From Streptococcus catagoni (lineage in GTDB: Bacteria > Bacillota > Bacilli > Lactobacillales > Streptococcaceae): 64,000 nt of DNA. A model generated the notes under the pieces. It searched no databases. It worked only from the letters and a program-made list of their open reading frames with translations, and was not told the origin of the DNA. The stretch is from assembly GCF_011421425.1 (NCBI RefSeq), contig NZ_WPCW01000001.1, forward strand, positions 248,001 through 312,000, given 5' to 3'. Position numbers and translations under genes: made by a program. Shown piece after piece: positions 48,882 through 57,177 of the stretch (the first letter of the stretch is position 1; every line of letters starts with the position of its first letter).

Positions 48882-49024
48882 GAATTTTTTTATGAGAGAA
48901 AATAAGTAAATTTTGACAATTAAAATAAACTGGCGTATGATAAAAATAGTTCTATTTGAGAAAGTTTTTCCTCTTGGAAAGCTTTTTTAAAATGAGAAAA
49001 AATGAAAAAGTAGGAGAGCTTCAA

Positions 49025-50047
49025 ATGCTAACTATTGCTTATATTGGAAACGGAAAAAGTGCTAACCGCTATCATATTCCCTTTGCTACGCAACTTAAAG
49101 ATATTAAAATCAAAACGATTTACTCTCCAGTACCTGGTCCTTGGGAACCAATAGAAGGAGTTCATTACACTGATAGATTAGATAATGTTTTAAAAGATCC
49201 AGAGATTCAATTGGTCATTTTATCTATTCCGGCATCTGCCCATTACGAAGTTGCTAAACAGTGTTTGGAGGCTGGTAAAAACACTTTAGTTGAAAAACCT
49301 TTTACTGAAACAGCAGCAGAAGCAAAGGAATTATTCGCCCTTGCTAAAGAAAAGGGCATCTTCGTTCAAGCTTACCAAAACCGCCGTTTCGACTCTGATT
49401 TTCTAACTGTTCAAAAGGTTATTGAAAGTGGTGTTCTAGGTGATATCTTAGAAGTAGAAATGCATTTTGATTATTTTCGTCCAGAAATCCCTGAAGGCAT
49501 AGAGAACTTTTCAATTAATACTAGCTACCTCTATGGTCATGCTTGCCATACTATTGATCAAGTCATTTCCTATTTTGGAACGCCAGAAAGAATACATTAT
49601 GATGTTCGTCAGTTATTAGGCAAAGGAAGAATGAATGATTACTTTGACTTGGATTTTTATTATGGATCTACCAAGGTTTCAATTAAATCAAGTTATTTCC
49701 GCATAAAAGAACGTCCTAGTTTTGTAGTTTATGGTAAAAAGGGGATGTTTGTCAAAGAGACCAAAGATCGTCAAGAAGAAGACTTGAAACGTTTCTATAT
49801 GCCAAATAACTCCGATTTCGGAATTGATCGGCCAGAACATTATGGCACCTTAACCTATATGGATGATCAAGGCCAATACCATGAAGAAAAGGTTATTTCT
49901 GAACCAGGAAGTTACGCTCGCATGTACCAAGCTATCCATGATAGTATCATCTTTGGAAAAGAAAAAATCGTCAAAGATGAGGAAACCATTCGACAAATTG
50001 AAATTATAGAAGAAGGCATCCGTAAAATGAAAGAATTGCAAGCTTAA
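49025..50047 (+). CDS. Gfo/Idh/MocA-family oxidoreductase
   Basis: A 340-residue NAD(P)-dependent dehydrogenase of the glucose-fructose oxidoreductase family. The Rossmann start is LTIAYIGNGKSANRYHIP, and the EKPFTETAAEAKELF block holds the conserved EKP lysine; a C-terminal beta-sheet domain follows. It resembles E. coli YdgJ-type enzymes acting on sugars or inositols, but the substrate is not known. ATG 49025 has GGAGAG at good distance; the longer open frame from 48956 lacks a site. Nested hairpins follow its stop. Confidence 0.87.
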   Translation: MLTIAYIGNGKSANRYHIPFATQLKDIKIKTIYSPVPGPWEPIEGVHYTDRLDNVLKDPEIQLVILSIPASAHYEVAKQCLEAGKNTLVEKPFTETAAEAKELFALAKEKGIFVQAYQNRRFDSDFLTVQKVIESGVLGDILEVEMHFDYFRPEIPEGIENFSINTSYLYGHACHTIDQVISYFGTPERIHYDVRQLLGKGRMNDYFDLDFYYGSTKVSIKSSYFRIKERPSFVVYGKKGMFVKETKDRQEEDLKRFYMPNNSDFGIDRPEHYGTLTYMDDQGQYHEEKVISEPGSYARMYQAIHDSIIFGKEKIVKDEETIRQIEIIEEGIRKMKELQA

Positions 50048-50065
50048 TTAAAAAAGGTCTGAGAA

Positions 50066-50168
50066 AACATAAAAGCCACTAGACTTTGATATGATACCTC
50101 TTAAGTAGACATGGTAAATAACCAAAATCTACTTAAGAGGTATTTTTATGTCTAGTGGCTTTTATGTT
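50066..50168. repeat. Nested inverted repeat (MITE-like) containing the 69-nt repeat, copy 2
   Basis: Outer arms of 19 bp are perfect: AACATAAAAGCCACTAGAC (50066-50084) and its complement (50150-50168). Inside is the 69-nt sequence (50087-50155) identical to 34153-34221, with its own 16-bp stem (50094-50109 with 50128-50143). The full 103 nt can fold into one long hairpin. It lies between two converging genes and carries no transposase. Confidence 0.85.
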
Positions 50169-50186
50169 GAATTTAGCAGCAAGTTG

Positions 50187-50246
50187 AAAAGGCTTAAGCT
50201 GTCAAAGCCGTTTAGCTTTTAATTCACTTGACAGCTTAAGCCTTTT
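50187..50246. repeat. Perfect 19-bp inverted repeat at the end of the rpiR remnant
   Basis: AAAAGGCTTAAGCTGTCAA (50187-50205) and its complement (50228-50246) with a 22-nt loop. It overlaps the last codons of the truncated gene on minus. No T run follows, so it is not a normal terminator. Confidence 0.8.
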
Positions 50247-50495
50247 GAACGTAATTTTTGAAATAATCTTTCTTAAAATAAAGGGCATAAAGAGTATTGA
50301 GAATAAATCTGTCCAACCTTTATAGCCAAGCAGCTGGGCAAAACGGACAATGCTTGATTTAGAACTAAAACTGGCTTTTGCCAAATCCTCCAGTGATAGC
50401 TGCTCAATACTAGAGAGATTATCTAAAATCCTCTGAGCGATAACAGACTTCGAAGACCTTTTTCCTGTAGCTAATTGACTAATTTTTTCTAACAT
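50202..50495 (-). pseudogene. RpiR/MurR-family regulator, N-terminal fragment
   Basis: A 97-codon frame whose first 60 or so residues match the RpiR helix-turn-helix domain (SVIAQRILDNLSSIEQLSLEDLAKASFSSKSSIVRFAQLLGYKGWTDL). Full regulators are about 250-280 residues with a SIS sugar-phosphate domain; here the family pattern stops after GWTDL and the frame runs into the inverted repeat. It is best read as a 3'-truncated remnant; whether a short HTH protein is made is unknown. Confidence 0.7.
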
Positions 50496-50728
50496 TGGGG
50501 TATCCTCTTTTCATCCTATTCAAGCTTTTCAGTTTGCCATCAAGACTTTATGAAATTTTATACCAAGTGTATCTAAATAAAACTCCCCTTTGTCCACAGA
50601 GCTTCTCATGAGAATCAGAAAAACTCAAATATCTAAAAACAAGCTAAACAATTGATTTGAAAGAGGCTTCATGTTACCATTTTCTTATAGCTTATTTAGA
50701 ACGAATCTAATTAGAGGAGGACTGACAA

Positions 50729-51125
50729 ATGGCATTTGATGATAAAGATAACGGAAAAGGAAAGTATATCGTCAACATTGAGGACTATACTAAAGAAAAT
50801 GAAAATTATCGAACCACAATTTGGACTGGAGAAAAACTTCAAGTAACCTTAATGTCCATTCAACCAGGTGACGATATCGGCCTAGAAGTGCATATGGGTA
50901 TCGATCAGTTCTTACGAATAAGGAACTGGTTTATGTCAAATGGGTGATGCTGAGGATAATCTAAGCTTTGAACAAGCTGTATCAGATGATGATTTTATCT
51001 TAGTTCCTGCTAATACTTGGCACAATGTGACAAATACTGGCAACAAGTCACTTAAAATCTATTCAATCTGTACAGGTCCAGACCATCTACCAGGAACTAT
51101 TCATCCAAGTCACGAGGATTCCTAG
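50729..51125 (+). pseudogene. Cupin-domain protein, frameshifted
   Basis: The frame opens MAFDDKDNGKGKYIVNIEDY and runs to HMGIDQFLRI, where a small deletion near 50918 breaks it. The second part resumes in another frame at about 50940: MGDAEDNLSFEQAVSDDDFI, LVPANTWHNVTNTG and GPDHLPGTIHPSHEDS. Together they form one cupin of about 130 residues with the two metal-binding motifs on either side of the break (GLEVH and WHNV). GGAGGA precedes the ATG. Intact relatives are common small cupins, often of unknown or isomerase-like role. Confidence 0.8.
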
Positions 51126-51381
51126 AAATGATCCTAATGAAAGCTAGCACCATTTCTAGGAAAACACCTTCTTCAGAGAGAGTGTGTTTTCTGTCTTCTC
51201 AAATGAGCTCTTGTGATTAGGCTGCCTCATGCCATTAAATTCTCAATTTGAAAAAACATGACTATGTTATCCATTCAATGCTTTTATATGGTATGATAAA
51301 ATAAATAGGACAAAGTTCAATGACTCTTCTCTTTAATATCTTGATGAAAGACCCTTACAGCAAGAGAAAAGTGTTAATAAA

Positions 51382-51390
51382 TGTTATACT
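51382..51390 (+). promoter_or_regulatory. Extended -10 of the amidohydrolase operon
   Basis: TG-T-TATACT at 51382-51390, 35 bp before the ATG. The preceding gene-free stretch (51126-51425) otherwise shows only a weak hairpin near 51161-51193. Confidence 0.45.
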
Positions 51391-51425
51391 AGAGTTATTA
51401 GTAATAAAGCTAAGGAGAAGTGTTT

Positions 51426-52646
51426 ATGGCCATTATGGATGTATTAAATTCTTTGGAAGAGATCAAAGATTGGCAAGAAGAAACCTACAAATATTTGCAC
51501 AGTCATCCTGAATTATCAATGCAGGAAGAGGAAACAAGACAGTTTATTTTTGAAAAACTCCAAGAATTTGGCTATCAGACACAATTAATTGGAGGAGGAG
51601 TGGTTGGTGTCTTGAGTAAGGGGCAAGGACCTAAAGTGCTATTTCGTGCTGATATTGATGCTCTCCCAGTCAAGGAAGAAAGTGGCTTGTCATATACTTC
51701 GACAGTTGAAAAAATTGATAATGAGGGAAATACAGTCCCTGTGATGCATGCCTGTGGCCATGATATGCATATCGCGGCTGGCCTAGGAGCAGCTTGGGCG
51801 CTAGCAAAACATAAGGAGCAATGGTCAGGAACCTATATTGCTCTTTTTCAACCAGGTGAAGAGATTGCAGCTGGTGCTAAGGCAATGCTTGAAGATGCTC
51901 TTTACGAGAAAATTCCTCATCCTGAAATAGCTTTAACTCAACACGTTTTGACTGAGCCAGCAGCCGGAAAAGTTGGACTCATGTCTGGAGCTTTTTTATC
52001 AACAGCTGCCTCATTAAAAATCATTATCAAAGGAAAAGGTGCTCATGGATCAATGCCCCATATGAGTATTGACCCTATTGTCATTGGCTCTGCTATTGTA
52101 AATCGATTACAAACTATAGTAGCTAGAGAAGTAGATCCCTTTAAGTTTGCAGTTGTTAGCGTTGGTTCCTTCCAAGCAGGTATTAAAGCCAACATTATTC
52201 CTGACACCGCAACCTTGTTGGTAAATGTTCGAGCATACAGTGATGAGGTTAAAGGCCAATTAATCCATGCAATTGAACGTATTGTTATTGCCGAGTGCCA
52301 AGCAGGAAACTGCCAATTTGAACCTGATATTGAAATTTCAGATAATTTTCCGCTAACAAATAACGATAAAAAGCTTGCTAAAGCTCTTACCAATTCATTT
52401 GAAAAATATTTGGGTAAAGATAATGTAGTAGAGTACCTACCAATGACAGCTTCAGAAGATTTTTCATACCTTCCAAGAGCCTTAGATATTCCCTATCTTT
52501 ATTGGGGTTTTGGTGCTTTTACAGAAGAACAGACTGTTTATGCCAACCATAATCCAAAATTTGCTCCTGCTATACATCCTACATTAGAAACAGGTACCAA
52601 AGCTGCTATTGTAGCCATTTTAACTTATTTAGGTAAAGATAATTAA
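51426..52646 (+). CDS. M20-family amidohydrolase/peptidase
   Basis: A 406-residue metal-dependent amidohydrolase (M20D; N-acyl-amino acid or hippurate hydrolase type). Metal ligands lie in MHACGHDMH (Cys110, His112), PGEEIAAGAKAM with the catalytic Glu, the His in TQHVL and the late His in AIHPTLETG. A dimerisation domain occupies about 180-290. AAGGAGAAG precedes the ATG. It is followed with a one-base overlap by the two-gene ThrE exporter, so it could release an amino acid from an acyl or peptide precursor that is then exported. That link is inferred. Confidence 0.88.
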   Translation: MAIMDVLNSLEEIKDWQEETYKYLHSHPELSMQEEETRQFIFEKLQEFGYQTQLIGGGVVGVLSKGQGPKVLFRADIDALPVKEESGLSYTSTVEKIDNEGNTVPVMHACGHDMHIAAGLGAAWALAKHKEQWSGTYIALFQPGEEIAAGAKAMLEDALYEKIPHPEIALTQHVLTEPAAGKVGLMSGAFLSTAASLKIIIKGKGAHGSMPHMSIDPIVIGSAIVNRLQTIVAREVDPFKFAVVSVGSFQAGIKANIIPDTATLLVNVRAYSDEVKGQLIHAIERIVIAECQAGNCQFEPDIEISDNFPLTNNDKKLAKALTNSFEKYLGKDNVVEYLPMTASEDFSYLPRALDIPYLYWGFGAFTEEQTVYANHNPKFAPAIHPTLETGTKAAIVAILTYLGKDN

Positions 52647-53428
52647 TGACAGAAAACTATAATAAATATGTGGTAGAAGTTGCTATGCGAGCTGGTATTA
52701 CCATGCTAGAAGCAAATGCGGAGTGCTACCGTGTTGAAAATACAGTATCGCGGATGCTCCAGATCAGTCAGCAACCCGTAACAGAAGTCTTTGCAAATAC
52801 AACAGGGCTCTTTATTACCTTAGATGGTCCTGATTTAGACGAACCTATTACTTTAATCAAAAGAATTACCAAACGAGAAACAAATTTAAGAAAAATTCAT
52901 ATTGTAAATCAAATTTCTCGAGATCTGACATCACACCGTATTGATATCACAAGAGCTCATCAGCTATTAAAATGTATGGATAAGAAAAATTACTCTAAAA
53001 ATGTCATTTCGATATCCACCATATTTTTAGTAATTTCCTTTACTATTTTATTAGGAGGAGATATTGGTGAGATGTTTCTCTCTGTTATAGCAGCCTTTTT
53101 ACTTTTATTTTCTTATCGTTTAAAGGATAGCTTACAGTTAAACGACTTTATCTTTGGAGTTGTTGCAACACTCTTAGTGGCAACTATTATACCAGTCCTT
53201 ATCCATCTCCTAGGCATGAAAAACCCATCATTTGATATTGTAGTTATTTCTGTATTAATGCCGCTATTTCCAGGTACTGCCTTTACAAATGGATTTCGTG
53301 ATTCTTTTAAAGGAGACTATGGCTCAGGTCTTTCAAAAATTGTTGAAGCTCTCATTATTGCAGTCAGTTTAGGATTTGGTGTTGCGCTAGGTCTGTTTAT
53401 TGCAAAGGGGATTATTCAATGGGTATAA
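52646..53428 (+). CDS. Threonine/serine exporter, large subunit (ThrE N-terminal part, YjjP-like)
   Basis: A 260-residue protein with a conserved N-terminal cytoplasmic domain (about 1-115, AGITMLEANAECYRVENTVSRML and RIDITRAHQLL) and five membrane helices (115-260). It corresponds to the first half of C. glutamicum ThrE and to E. coli YjjP, which works with YjjB. The next gene, overlapping by ten bases, encodes the second half. Confidence 0.87.
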   Translation: MTENYNKYVVEVAMRAGITMLEANAECYRVENTVSRMLQISQQPVTEVFANTTGLFITLDGPDLDEPITLIKRITKRETNLRKIHIVNQISRDLTSHRIDITRAHQLLKCMDKKNYSKNVISISTIFLVISFTILLGGDIGEMFLSVIAAFLLLFSYRLKDSLQLNDFIFGVVATLLVATIIPVLIHLLGMKNPSFDIVVISVLMPLFPGTAFTNGFRDSFKGDYGSGLSKIVEALIIAVSLGFGVALGLFIAKGIIQWV

Positions 53429-53874
53429 TTTTACAAATAATTGGGGCATATATTGCAACAGTAACTTCAGGTATTATTTTAGAAATTCCCCGTCATCTTA
53501 AATTTCAGACAGGTTTTATTGGAGCAGCTGGATATACAGTCTATTTATTAATCTTGCCTTATGCAGATATTGCTCTAGCAACTCTTTGCGGAGGCATTGT
53601 CATCGCATTTTTATCACAAATTGCAGCTAGAATTCTTAAATCCCCAGTAACCATTTTTTATATTCCAAGTTATTTCCCTCTAGTTCCCGGAGCAGGAGTC
53701 TATAGGATTGCCTATTATTATATTCAAGGGAATGTTAGCTTAGCTGGAAAAAACTTTATTGAATCCATGTTGATATCAGGCGCTATTGCCTTATCAGTCT
53801 TTCTTGTAGATTCTTTCTTAGAAATTTACAACCATCTAAAAGTTAATAGTGCACAAAGAAAAAGGAAGCTTTGA
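53419..53874 (+). CDS. Threonine/serine exporter, small subunit (ThrE C-terminal part, YjjB-like)
   Basis: A 151-residue membrane protein with four to five helices, matching the second half of ThrE (YjjB). GFIGAAGYTVYLL and PSYFPLVPGAGVYRIAYYYIQG are family blocks. It overlaps the YjjP-like gene and completes the exporter; E. coli YjjPB has been linked to succinate export and ThrE to threonine, so the substrate stays open. A terminator follows. Confidence 0.87.
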   Translation: MGIILQIIGAYIATVTSGIILEIPRHLKFQTGFIGAAGYTVYLLILPYADIALATLCGGIVIAFLSQIAARILKSPVTIFYIPSYFPLVPGAGVYRIAYYYIQGNVSLAGKNFIESMLISGAIALSVFLVDSFLEIYNHLKVNSAQRKRKL

Positions 53875-53920
53875 GATAACTATAGGTATAGAGAATCAGA
53901 ACAAAAATATCACAGGTAGG

Positions 53921-53955
53921 AAAACTAGTATATTAAGTTATTTACTAGTTTTTAT
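53921..53955. terminator. Bidirectional terminator between thrE pair and femAB-type gene
   Basis: AAAACTAGTA (53921-53930) pairs with TACTAGTTTT (53943-53952), with T or A runs on both sides. Confidence 0.8.
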
Positions 53956-55180
53956 TATGACTTTCTTTAATCATAGCAAGTTTGCCTATAAGATTAAGAG
54001 CCTTTTTATAAGTTCCCAAATAGTGAACGAGTTCCCCACCAAATTGCTTTTTATAATTGAAATTTCCTTGACCTAACTGACTTTGGTCAGTTTCAATAGT
54101 ACCACCGAAATTGAAATAAGTTATCTTAGAATCTTTTGCATATTGCATCATTTCACAATTGATTAAAGTTGCACCGCCAAAAACAAAGTACTCTTCAAGA
54201 TTGCCCCCAAAATAACTAATTAATTCATCAGCATATTCAATGAAAAGATAAGAGGATAGGGGTAAAAAGGGTTCATTAATATGATAATGCTTAAACTCTT
54301 CCAAGCGTTTCAGGTAACTGGTAAGTTGCTGCTCAGCATTCTTAATAGCCATATTTCTCTTTTTAGAATCTGCTTTTGTCTGCTGTAAGGCAATTTCCTC
54401 AGAAAAATAGGCAATATTTTCTTCTAAATAGCTTTGATAGGCAGCACAATCAAGATAGGCAAGCATAAATTTAGCCCTATCCTGAAATTTTATTTTTAGT
54501 CTCTTGAAAAAATCAATATCTTGTACCGTAAACGTTTTTCTACCTGAGGTTTGGACTAAAATATCGTAAAAGATTGGAATTTCATCATAGGTTAATTCCC
54601 TAACCTTAACATGTGATTGCCGGTATTTCTTAATATTTCTTTTTAAGGGAGCCGAAAAGTTCTTTTCAATGTCTTGATAATTTCCATAGGAGCTCAGATC
54701 CTTGATAAAAGCTTGATTAATGCCATCCAATAAGTAATCAGCGTCAAAGCTGTGCTTAAAACCTAGTTGCTTTAACAGTTTATCAGTTTCAATGTTTTCA
54801 TCAGTAGTTTTGGTTTTCAAAAGTTCATCTCTACGATGATTGATAAGGTAAGGATGACACATTAAGTTGATAGCCTTATTTAGTGCAACATGTTTTTCTA
54901 AGGCCAAAAATACTTCTTTTGCTATGTCTGACTTAGAATAATTCAAAACTGGACCTTGAACAAGAAGTGCTTCAGTAAAAATTTTCCATTTTCTTCGGTA
55001 GTTAATAACTGCTAAACCAACAATTTTTTCGTCCTTAATAAAGAGTAGTCTTTCAACTAATTGAAATTTTCCTCTTTCTCTTTGGATTTCAAAGATCTGG
55101 TTGGACTGTAAAAAATTCGAACTTCTAAAATTCTCTTGAACCTTGATAAATTCAGTTTCCTTAACGTTTATTATTTCCAT
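53945..55180 (-). CDS. FemAB-family aminoacyltransferase (MurM/MurN-type)
   Basis: A 411-residue enzyme that adds an amino acid from aminoacyl-tRNA to the lysine of lipid II, building the interpeptide bridge of peptidoglycan. Two acyltransferase-like folds are expected; LLFIKDEKIVGLAVINYRRKWKIFTEALLVQGPVLNY, the coiled-coil arm at about 240-290 (rich in Glu, Lys and Gln) and YFVFGGATLINCEMMQYAKDSKITYFNFGGT near the end are typical. Only one such gene is in the window; its partner is presumably elsewhere. Its stop lies in the shared terminator. Confidence 0.88.
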   Translation of the reverse strand: MEIINVKETEFIKVQENFRSSNFLQSNQIFEIQRERGKFQLVERLLFIKDEKIVGLAVINYRRKWKIFTEALLVQGPVLNYSKSDIAKEVFLALEKHVALNKAINLMCHPYLINHRRDELLKTKTTDENIETDKLLKQLGFKHSFDADYLLDGINQAFIKDLSSYGNYQDIEKNFSAPLKRNIKKYRQSHVKVRELTYDEIPIFYDILVQTSGRKTFTVQDIDFFKRLKIKFQDRAKFMLAYLDCAAYQSYLEENIAYFSEEIALQQTKADSKKRNMAIKNAEQQLTSYLKRLEEFKHYHINEPFLPLSSYLFIEYADELISYFGGNLEEYFVFGGATLINCEMMQYAKDSKITYFNFGGTIETDQSQLGQGNFNYKKQFGGELVHYLGTYKKALNLIGKLAMIKESHNKN

Positions 55181-55476
55181 AAAATCAATACCTTATTTCT
55201 CTTTAAAATTTAGTGTGCAAGGAAAAAAGCGGCAGAAGCAGCAACTCTTAGAGAAAATACTTCAACAACTTCTTACTTATTCATTTCGAAATTATAAACA
55301 AGATGTTTTATTACGAAACTGTATATTTTTATTGCATTTATGTTACAATTGTGTTTCTTTTTTTGTTAATGTCCTTATTTAATTTTTTTAAAGCAGCTTT
55401 ATTGGGCTTTAAGGAGGGCGTCTTCTTACTTTAAAAAGCCATATCCAAGTTCAATTACAGAGATGGGAATGAAAAT

Positions 55477-55515
55477 AAAAAAGAGAGCTAGCTGACAAGC
55501 CTGCTTTCTTTTTTA
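55477..55515 (+). terminator. Hairpin in the 55.2-55.85 kb gene-free stretch
   Basis: AAAAAAGAGAGC pairs with GCTTTCTTTTTT (one G-U). No gene is seen directly before it on plus; on minus it may insulate. The rest of 55181-55850 shows no coding signal I trust. Confidence 0.45.
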
Positions 55516-55851
55516 TATATTCCTTATTATACTTTTCGATATCTTTTCAGTCCATTTATATTTATAGTTAGGACAACAGCAAATGAATCTTGCCAAGGTA
55601 GACATAAGGATTTCGAAGGTGTCTGTAGCAAAGCCATTTCTGAAATGACAAACACAAAGAAAAGTACAATTGAAAAATTGATATAATGATAAGTTTTCTT
55701 AAGGGGATTACTGACTGATATGATTTAGATGTTTTTAGCATAGCATATAGCATAAAGAAAAGCATAGACATCAACATTCCACAGGAAAAATCTCAAAATC
55801 AGCTTCAGTTAAAACAAAGTATATTTGATATAAGATAAAATGGCCCATAAC

Positions 55852-55882
55852 ATCTTTCCGAAAAACTGTAATTTTCTTGAAA
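55852..55882 (+). other. dif-SL chromosome dimer resolution site
   Basis: A 31-bp site just before xerS that I recall as nearly the streptococcal/lactococcal dif-SL: the left half reads TTTCCGAAAAACT, the right half TAATTTTCTTGAAA. Dif-SL is the target of the single recombinase XerS and marks the replication terminus. Its last six bases (TTGAAA) are also the -35 of the xerS promoter. Confidence 0.88.
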
Positions 55883-55905
55883 AATATGTAAGGGTGTGTT
55901 ATACT
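55877..55905 (+). promoter_or_regulatory. Promoter of xerS
   Basis: TTGAAA (55877-55882), 17 bp, TATACT (55900-55905) with extended TG. The -35 is inside the dif site. A short ACCCAT/ATGGGT hairpin (near 55930-55947) lies in the leader. Confidence 0.7.
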
Positions 55906-55965
55906 CCTATTAAGGTAAAAATCTATCAACCCATGCTGAAATGGGTTTTAAAAGGAAATGTGTGT

Positions 55966-57036
55966 ATGAGACGTGACTTACTTTTAGAAAAAATTGAAGA
56001 ATATAAGACTATCATGCCCTGGTATGTTTTGGAATATTACCAATCCAAATTATCTGTGCCTTATAGCTTTACGACACTTTATGAATATCTCAAGGAATAT
56101 AAACGCTTTTTTGAGTGGCTTATTGATGCTGATATCTCACAGGCTAGGAAAATTGCTGATATAGACCTATCTACCCTGGAGCACCTGACAAAAAAAGATA
56201 TGGAGGCATTTGTCCTCTATTTGCGTGAGAGACCTTCTCTCAACACCTATTCCACTAAATCGGGTGTATCACAAACGACCATCAACAGAACCTTGTCTGC
56301 CTTATCTAGTCTTTATAAGTATCTGACTGAGGAAGTTGAAAATGATCAAGGAGAACCCTATTTCTATAGGAATGTCATGAAAAAAGTTTCCACTAAAAAG
56401 AAAAAAGAAACCCTAGCTTCGCGTGCAGAAAACATCAAGCAAAAGCTCTTCTTAGGTGATGAAACCATGGCATTTTTGGAGTACGTGGATAATGAGTATG
56501 AGAATCTCTTGTCAAACCGCGCCAAATCATCTTTCCGAAAAAATAAGGAGCGTGATCTAGCCATAATTGCACTTCTTTTGGCCTCCGGTGTCCGACTTTC
56601 AGAAGCTGTAAACCTTGATTTGAAAGACTTAAATCTGAAAATGATGGTCATCGAAGTCACCCGTAAGGGTGGTAAACGTGATTCTGTTAACGTAGCTGGC
56701 TTTGCTAAGCCCTATTTAGAGAACTATTTAGCCATCCGTAAAGACCGTTACAAGGCGGAAAAACACGATACAGCCTTCTTTTTAACAGAATACCGTGGTG
56801 TGCCTAACCGTATTGACGCCTCTTCTATCGAAAAAATGGTTGCTAAGTACTCACAAGACTTCAAAATCCGTGTTACTCCCCATAAACTCCGCCATACACT
56901 GGCCACCAGATTATATGATGCTACCAAGTCACAAGTCTTAGTCAGTCATCAATTGGGCCATGCCTCTACACAGGTTACAGACCTTTATACCCATATCATC
57001 AATGACGAACAAAAAAATGCCTTGGATAAATTATAA
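55966..57036 (+). CDS. xerS: Tyrosine recombinase XerS
   Basis: XerS resolves chromosome dimers at dif-SL in streptococci without XerC/XerD. The 356-residue protein has the SAM-like N-terminal domain (about 15-140) and the catalytic domain with Arg in [17 protein letters not shown], Lys in [20 protein letters not shown], the HxLGH block [13 protein letters not shown] and nucleophile Tyr in TDLYTHI. ATG 55966 follows AAAGGAAA; the longer open frame from 55840 crosses the dif site. The length matches known XerS. Confidence 0.95.
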   Translation: MRRDLLLEKIEEYKTIMPWYVLEYYQSKLSVPYSFTTLYEYLKEYKRFFEWLIDADISQARKIADIDLSTLEHLTKKDMEAFVLYLRERPSLNTYSTKSGVSQTTINRTLSALSSLYKYLTEEVENDQGEPYFYRNVMKKVSTKKKKETLASRAENIKQKLFLGDETMAFLEYVDNEYENLLSNRAKSSFRKNKERDLAIIALLLASGVRLSEAVNLDLKDLNLKMMVIEVTRKGGKRDSVNVAGFAKPYLENYLAIRKDRYKAEKHDTAFFLTEYRGVPNRIDASSIEKMVAKYSQDFKIRVTPHKLRHTLATRLYDATKSQVLVSHQLGHASTQVTDLYTHIINDEQKNALDKL

Positions 57037-57080
57037 TTATAAAATACATAATTTTATTTATGTAAACTATTTTAGTATTA

Positions 57081-57110
57081 AAAAAGTGAATTATTGACAG
57101 TTCACTTTTT
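57081..57110. terminator. Terminator after xerS
   Basis: AAAAAGTGAA (57081-57090) pairs with TTCACTTTTT (57101-57110). Confidence 0.8.
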
Positions 57111-57177
57111 GACTTTTTGATAGACCATATAAGATAATAGCTTTAAATCACTCGTCTTTTAGATAGTTCTGATAAAA

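Noticed and set aside
55143..55382. 79-codon plus-strand ORF at the start of the femAB-type gene
   Set aside because: Overlaps the divergent gene start and has no initiation signal or recognisable motif.
55568..55777. 69-codon minus-strand ORF in the gap before dif
   Set aside because: No ribosome site, no family resemblance, and composition typical of AT-rich noncoding DNA.
55840..55965. Longer N-terminus for XerS
   Set aside because: It would translate the dif site and promoter; ATG 55966 gives the known 356-residue form.
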